Under the pieces are notes generated by a model that saw nothing but the letters and a program-made list of their open reading frames with translations, was not told the origin of the DNA and did no database searches. Source: Candidatus Parcubacteria bacterium (GTDB lineage: Bacteria; Patescibacteriota; Patescibacteriia; Patescibacteriales; UBA12075). From it: DNA of 15,016 nt. The stretch's first letter is position 1. Each line of letters begins with the position of its first letter. The position numbers were made by a program, and so were the translations under genes. Location of the stretch: contig JAGLNE010000007.1 in NCBI GenBank assembly GCA_023139655.1, positions 1 through 15,016 of the forward strand, in the 5' to 3' direction. This document shows positions 11,328-15,016 of the stretch, piece by piece.

Positions 11328-12338
11328 TTAAATAAACTCATTTACTAGTGCTTCTTTGTCTTCGGTTTTAATAATTTTTACAAAAGGTTTTATGCCTGAG
11401 TAATCTATAACAATATGTCCTTCTGATGTTTTTCTGCCCCGTTGTCCATCTAGATTATTATTTCCTGAGGAATAATCTTCACTATAATATCTGCTATCTA
11501 CATCAGATCGTTGCTCATCTGAATCTGACTTTCTCCTTTTTTCAGAAATTATATTTAAGCGATTAGTTTTTTTATTTTTCATAGATTGAAATAATGTTTC
11601 TGAGAAGGAAGAAGATAGTCCGTGATGGGGTACTACCAAAAAATCTACACCCAATGTTCGTATATTTGCATATAGATCTGCTTCATTATTTAGTAAATAT
11701 TCTATCCCCTCTTTCATTATATCTCCGGGCATTAATACAGTGTGGCTATTTATATTAAAAAATAATACTAAACTTGTATTGTTTGAATAGCTTTTTTTAA
11801 AATCGACACTGCCGCAAACATCCGCAGGAATATGAAATAACTCTATGTTGTCAGCACAATCAGGGTATACCACCAATGGTTTATTTTTATCTTCATCTAA
11901 GGGCTCTTTTGGATTATTTGGATTTTCTTTTCCATGGCCCGGTTTCCGTAGCTCCATCATTTTTATTAAATGCTCTGAATATTCATTTTTTCCACCAGGC
12001 TTTAATATGTATTTTAAAATAATATTAAAAATTTTATTTTGCTTTGGGTGGGATGTCGGCGCTGTAAGATATAAAGGATGAAAATATTTATCAAAGTCTA
12101 TAATTGATGATATGTGGTCATTATCTTGATGACTTAAAAATGCTTGCGTTATTTCATATTTATTTCCATCAAAAACATTTTTGGTAAATTTTCTTATTTT
12201 CGCCAAAGGTAATAAAAAATCTTCTACCGGATTAAAATCATCACTCTTTCCAAGGTCAACAACAACTCTTCTATCGTTGAACTCCAAATATGACGACAAG
12301 GCACCTCCCACATTAAAAATTACTTGTTTATTTATCAT
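11328..12338 (-). CDS. ComEC/Rec2-like MBL-fold hydrolase, stand-alone
   Basis: A 336-aa cytoplasmic protein without signal peptide. The metal-binding core is LSHQDNDHISS (H70, D72, D74, H75), the HxDxDH form seen in the C-terminal domain of the DNA-uptake protein ComEC rather than the usual HxHxDH. Further ligands are in VLMPGDI (D206) and VVPHHGLSSSF (H238, H239). A lysine/proline-rich insertion (about 131-155) and a polar tail rich in S, D and R (265-310) are unusual. ComEC-like domains degrade one DNA strand; related free MBL proteins act on nucleotides or RNA. It is the fourth gene of the cluster, between the membrane protein and the DUF6602-like protein, and differs clearly from the MBL protein at 13092-13979. 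Confidence 0.8.
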   Translation of the reverse strand: MINKQVIFNVGGALSSYLEFNDRRVVVDLGKSDDFNPVEDFLLPLAKIRKFTKNVFDGNKYEITQAFLSHQDNDHISSIIDFDKYFHPLYLTAPTSHPKQNKIFNIILKYILKPGGKNEYSEHLIKMMELRKPGHGKENPNNPKEPLDEDKNKPLVVYPDCADNIELFHIPADVCGSVDFKKSYSNNTSLVLFFNINSHTVLMPGDIMKEGIEYLLNNEADLYANIRTLGVDFLVVPHHGLSSSFSETLFQSMKNKKTNRLNIISEKRRKSDSDEQRSDVDSRYYSEDYSSGNNNLDGQRGRKTSEGHIVIDYSGIKPFVKIIKTEDKEALVNEFI

Positions 12339-12357
12339 AATTTTATTTATTAACTAT

Positions 12358-13074
12358 TTATAAATCATCGGCTGACTCTAACAATCTTTCTGCATAAGCA
12401 TCGGCGGCTATTTTCACCCAGTTAGCATTTACCCAAAATATCCATATAAACAACATGATCAAATCAATTAATAATGCAATTAATAAGATTGGTTGCATTA
12501 TAGCTTGATTTTCAATATTTAAAAAAATTTTTATTGCAATTAAAATCAAACCTAATGCGCAAATAACAATGCCTATTGGCTTTAGCCCCCATAAATTTCT
12601 GCGAAACCCATAGCTACACAATTCTTTAAAAATTAAAGGAAATTTTTTTATATCTCTCGTGTTGTTTCTTAAAAACGTAGAGCAAATTCCATATATTTCA
12701 TCTGCCTTTCTATTGTCTTGTAACTCTTCTTTAGCCGAAGGTATATTTATATCGGTAATCAATCTGCTTAATTTGTTATGTCTGATTTTTAATTGCTCAG
12801 AATTAGAATTATTGCTGTGCCGCAACATTTTAATTGAAGGCATTCCGTCCCACACTTCGTAAAGTTTATTTTCTTTGTTTTTTCCCATATCTCGCCCTAT
12901 TTCAGAAATCAAAAGAGTGCCACCAGATATTGTGATTAATGACCAAATAATTGCCCAACCAAATACACCATTAGGATAAAGAGCTAATATCGCAATGCCA
13001 ATTGGTAGCACCGCTATTAAGCCAGGTTTTATACGCGCTTTTTTTGAATATTCATCAAAAGAAATTTTCATCAT
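12358..13074 (-). CDS. Four-helix membrane protein of a conserved but unnamed type
   Basis: A 238-aa protein. Two helices at about residues 18-34 and 37-57 are followed by SEIGRDMGKNKENKLYEVWDG, a cytoplasmic region of about 100 residues, the motif YGFRRNLWGLKPIG (155-168), and two further helices at about 164-184 and 193-216. The polar middle (ADEIYGICSTFLRNNTRDIKKF) looks like a structured domain. I have the impression of having met GRD-GK...YGFRRNLWG proteins as hypothetical genes beside accessory operons, but cannot name a family. It starts 17 bp after the first MBL gene and ends 19 bp before the second. Four helices with a central cytoplasmic domain fit a membrane-disrupting effector or a membrane anchor; this is inference. 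It is not the ComEC competence domain. Confidence 0.65.
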   Translation of the reverse strand: MMKISFDEYSKKARIKPGLIAVLPIGIAILALYPNGVFGWAIIWSLITISGGTLLISEIGRDMGKNKENKLYEVWDGMPSIKMLRHSNNSNSEQLKIRHNKLSRLITDINIPSAKEELQDNRKADEIYGICSTFLRNNTRDIKKFPLIFKELCSYGFRRNLWGLKPIGIVICALGLILIAIKIFLNIENQAIMQPILLIALLIDLIMLFIWIFWVNANWVKIAADAYAERLLESADDL

Positions 13075-13091
13075 ATACTTATTGCTATTAA

Positions 13092-13979
13092 TTAATCGAC
13101 CTCTATTTTTCCATCAAAACCACAGTCAAAAACTATTGTTCCTTCTTCGCTCGTTTTTAGGATGGCTGAACCAGGCACTGCTTTTTTGTATTCACTTTCT
13201 GCTCCGTTATTTTCATCCTCCTCCGCACTGTTTGAAAAAATAACATAATCCGGATTCATTAATTTTACTGCTTCTTCATGAAATGCACTTTTTTGCCCAT
13301 GATGCCCAGCTTTCAATATATTACAATTCTTTATCTCTTTTTTACAGTTTTCATAAATATCATCCCAGCACTTTTCTTTGCCATCGCCCGCAAAAATTAC
13401 CTTTATACTATTTACCTCGAACATTAAGGCATAAGACATCTCATCAATCAATATCTGTTCTCTCTTTTTCCCGTCCTCAGTTTCATGCGCATATTTAATC
13501 AGTTCTTTGGTTGGAGATAAAATGGTTATTCTGTCTTCATCGGCATACTTAAAAGTATCACCTCTCAGAGCGTGTATTGTTTTGGGTTGATTGGTACTTG
13601 GGTTTCTTACTTCTTGGTATTTATTCCAATCATCTTCATGCGTTTCATGACCATCAAAGTCTTCTGGTTTAAAAGAGTGGTCAGTGTCCCATAGATTCAA
13701 AATCTCAACACCATTATCGCTAAAAAATTTATCCATGCCGCAAATATGGTCTTGGTGTGGGTGTGTGCAAACGAATCTAAAAATCGGAATATCACTAAAA
13801 TTATCTTTATAGTAATCTAAAACATTCTCATAGTAATCATGGTTATCATGATGATACAAATCAATCATCATCAATCTTTCATCTTTACTGGTTTTCCCAT
13901 CATTAGAAACCCTGGCTGGGAAATAAATAAAACTGCAATCACCACAACCGACATCTAAAAAATGTATTTTTATACTCAT
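13092..13979 (-). CDS. ComEC/Rec2-like MBL-fold hydrolase with canonical metal site
   Basis: A 295-aa protein starting MSIKIHFLDVGCGDCSFIYF, the FLDVGxGDC opening typical of ComEC-like MBL proteins. The metal ligands are in CTHPHQDHICGM (H73, H75, D77, H78), VIFAGDGKEKC (D199) and LKAGHHGQKSAF (H226, H227). The C-terminal part after SNSAEEDENNG contains a short beta region ending at the stop. All catalytic residues are present, so it should be an active metal hydrolase, probably on nucleic acid or nucleotide. It is the second gene of the cluster, 92 bp after the coiled-coil/zinc protein gene. Two different MBL genes around a membrane protein gene suggest that they act in one process. Start ATG at 13979; no Shine-Dalgarno site. 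Confidence 0.82.
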   Translation of the reverse strand: MSIKIHFLDVGCGDCSFIYFPARVSNDGKTSKDERLMMIDLYHHDNHDYYENVLDYYKDNFSDIPIFRFVCTHPHQDHICGMDKFFSDNGVEILNLWDTDHSFKPEDFDGHETHEDDWNKYQEVRNPSTNQPKTIHALRGDTFKYADEDRITILSPTKELIKYAHETEDGKKREQILIDEMSYALMFEVNSIKVIFAGDGKEKCWDDIYENCKKEIKNCNILKAGHHGQKSAFHEEAVKLMNPDYVIFSNSAEEDENNGAESEYKKAVPGSAILKTSEEGTIVFDCGFDGKIEVD

Positions 13980-14010
13980 ATTTTTATTTATTAATAAAAT
14001 TATTATCTAA

Positions 14011-14038
14011 CGCTGCTCCTCGCCTCCCGCCCCGTGGT
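14011..14038. other. GC-rich spacer inside the five-gene cluster
   Basis: About 28 bases here are mostly G and C in a region that is otherwise about two-thirds A and T. They lie between the coiled-coil/zinc gene and the first MBL gene. There is no clear hairpin, T-run or promoter; I can only note the composition. Confidence 0.3.
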
Positions 14039-14071
14039 CTTCTCTTTAAATCACAAAAATAATACTTAGCT

Positions 14072-14740
14072 CTATAATAAATTTGAGTTAAAGTGTACTG
14101 GTATTTTGAAATCCTCATTATCTATATTCTCAAATATCAAATCCAAGGAAGCTGTATTGTAATACTCGCCATTATACCCTCCGTAATGTTTTATAGCATT
14201 TAATTCTTTATTGCACTTTTTGCATAATCTCAAACCGCATTTACTATTTAAAGGCGAGAAGAATGATTTTGGTTTTGCACATTTTTGACATTGTCCCTCC
14301 ACATTATCTTTACATTCACTTCGAAAAATTTTCATAGCCTCCATTTTTTCATTTGTTTCGTTAGCAATAATATTTTTTTCTTCAAACATTTCCGGAGGTA
14401 GTATGTCTCTGGAAATTTGATCGAATTCATCGTGCTCAATCTTTCCGGTAATATAGCGTTTCGCCAAATTTATAAAAGGCGATTTTCCAATAATTATATA
14501 TTCCATACAAATATCAATTTTTCTTTCTTTAAGCTCCACAAATTTATTCTTGTCTATTTTGCCTTTCGCATATTCATCTTCAAGAGCATTGTCTATTTTT
14601 TCCATATACTCGTTTGTTTTGGAAATCTTTTTCTCTCGACGTTCAATTACTCTTGCTTCTCTGCGATGTTTTCGCTCTGCCTCTTTAGCAGCTTTATTAG
14701 CCGCAGATACTGCTGAATTTATTACCGATTTATATCCCAT
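14072..14740 (-). CDS. Coiled-coil, SHOCT-like and zinc-binding protein, first gene of the cluster
   Basis: A 222-aa soluble protein. Residues 12-55 are a charged helix, probably coiled coil (AANKAAKEAERKHRREARV). Two related short segments, EYAKGKIDKNKFVELK (56-71) and RYITGKIEHDEFDQIS (95-110), resemble the SHOCT motif (helix, G-x-I, D/E-EF), which usually serves oligomerisation or membrane targeting. A cysteine cluster follows: C151, C154, C168, C173 and C176, in QCQKCAKPKS and CGLRLCKKC, a probable zinc finger. The tail (NGEYYNTASLDLIFENID) is unrecognised. It begins only 29 bp after the terminator of repeat copy 2, with no room for another obvious promoter. It could be the sensor or scaffold of the cluster. 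Confidence 0.65.
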   Translation of the reverse strand: MGYKSVINSAVSAANKAAKEAERKHRREARVIERREKKISKTNEYMEKIDNALEDEYAKGKIDKNKFVELKERKIDICMEYIIIGKSPFINLAKRYITGKIEHDEFDQISRDILPPEMFEEKNIIANETNEKMEAMKIFRSECKDNVEGQCQKCAKPKSFFSPLNSKCGLRLCKKCNKELNAIKHYGGYNGEYYNTASLDLIFENIDNEDFKIPVHFNSNLL

Positions 14741-14762
14741 ATATTTTTTATATTAATTAAAA

Positions 14763-14786
14763 AAACAAAACCGCCAAAAGGCGGTT
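14763..14786 (-). terminator. Terminator hairpin ending repeat copy 2
   Basis: AACCGCC-AAAA-GGCGGTT (14769-14786), followed on the minus strand by TTGTTTTTTT. The second copy keeps both stem and T-run although the flanking gene is different. Confidence 0.8.
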
Positions 14787-14850
14787 GGGGGGTTAGGGGT
14801 GATTATGGTGTTTTATTAAAATTAAATCCATAAAACTTTCATTAATCACC
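14763..14850 (-). ncRNA. Predicted structured small RNA or attenuator leader, copy 2
   Basis: The same layout as at 3957-4044. Transcription from the promoter at 14854-14882 starts near 14850; GGUGAUUA pairs perfectly with UAAUCACC, with an inner GUUUUAU/AUAAAAC stem and a terminator of seven base pairs plus a T-rich tail. In this copy the outer stem is fully Watson-Crick. The ATG of the coiled-coil/zinc gene is 29 bp past the terminator stem, so the RNA could be that operon's leader. Confidence 0.6.
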
Positions 14851-15010
14851 TATATTCTATATGTAAAAGGCATATTAGTCAATGAAATTTGTCCAATATA
14901 AAGCAAATAAAATAAAATTTGTTCTGCCATGTTTTCCTGCCTATGTCAAACCACTTTCCCCACTTAAGCTTAAAATATAAAATCTTTATAAAGAAAGTAT
15001 AAAGAAATCA
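14767..15010. repeat. Intergenic repeat with promoter, RNA and terminator, copy 2
   Basis: These 244 bp are the second copy of 3961-4226, in the same orientation and lacking one 22-bp tandem unit. Promoter and RNA 3' arm are unchanged; most differences lie in the RNA 5' arm and the CCCTCC/CTTTCC region. Six more bases run to the window edge, so the far end cannot be judged. Confidence 0.9.
14854..14882 (-). promoter_or_regulatory. Sigma70 promoter inside repeat copy 2
   Basis: TTGACT (14877-14882), a 17-bp spacer and TAGAAT (14854-14859) on the minus strand, identical to copy 1. It is the only convincing promoter upstream of the five-gene cluster. Confidence 0.8.
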
Positions 15011-15016
15011 TAAAGA

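Noticed and set aside
11328..13979. Split ComEC DNA-uptake gene
   Set aside because: The membrane protein at 12358-13074 has only four helices and none of the competence-domain sequence, and the two MBL proteins each have a full metal site. They are separate proteins, not pieces of one ComEC.
3961..15010. Composite transposon or island bounded by the two repeats
   Set aside because: The repeats are direct, carry no transposase, terminal inverted repeats or visible target duplications, and enclose ordinary genes (HIT, UDP-sugar dehydrogenase). Dispersed repeat copies are simpler.

Overview
The window is an AT-rich bacterial fragment with very short intergenic gaps. TTGACA/TATAAT-type promoters and hairpin-plus-T-run terminators are easy to see. 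Stop codons are TAA, TAG and at least one TGA, so the standard bacterial code fits. Almost no gene has a Shine-Dalgarno sequence. That combination, with tiny orphan AbrB-type regulators and a BRO-N protein, suggests a Candidate Phyla Radiation (Patescibacteria) genome. This is an inference: there is no rRNA or other taxonomic marker here. Bacteroidota would also lack Shine-Dalgarno sites, but their promoters are different.

Layout, left to right. (1) 1-600: the 5' end of a BRO-N family gene running off the left edge, and a 55-aa AbrB-like regulator with a 40-bp palindromic operator. (2) 662-3204: a two-gene unit of a KAP/STAND-like membrane P-loop NTPase and a Vsr/DUF559-type nuclease, a plausible anti-phage module. 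(3) 3240-3881: three tiny genes (lipoprotein, zinc ribbon, two-helix membrane protein). (4) 3961-4226: a non-coding repeat holding a promoter, a structured RNA and a terminator. (5) 4322-8016: ordinary genes, namely a HIT hydrolase with a zinc-binding partner, a UDP-sugar dehydrogenase, and a NicO/RcnA-like nickel/cobalt exporter. (6) 8174-10587: a secreted matrixin-like protease, a second AbrB copy with the identical operator, an orphan DinJ/RelB antitoxin, and an AbrB-Nudix operon under a perfect 34-bp palindrome. (7) 10669-14740: a five-gene leftward cluster of a coiled-coil/zinc protein, two ComEC-like metallo-beta-lactamase (MBL) fold proteins, a four-helix membrane protein and a DUF6602-like PD-(D/E)XK protein. 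(8) 14767-15010: a second copy of the non-coding repeat, placed as the leader of that cluster.

All genes except the protease are on the minus strand. The two most interesting items are the duplicated promoter-RNA-terminator cassette, which may be a multicopy small RNA or an attenuator leader, and the five-gene MBL/membrane/DUF6602 cluster, which looks like a coherent defence-type system that I cannot match to a named one. Recurrent small regulatory palindromes tie several of the accessory genes together.
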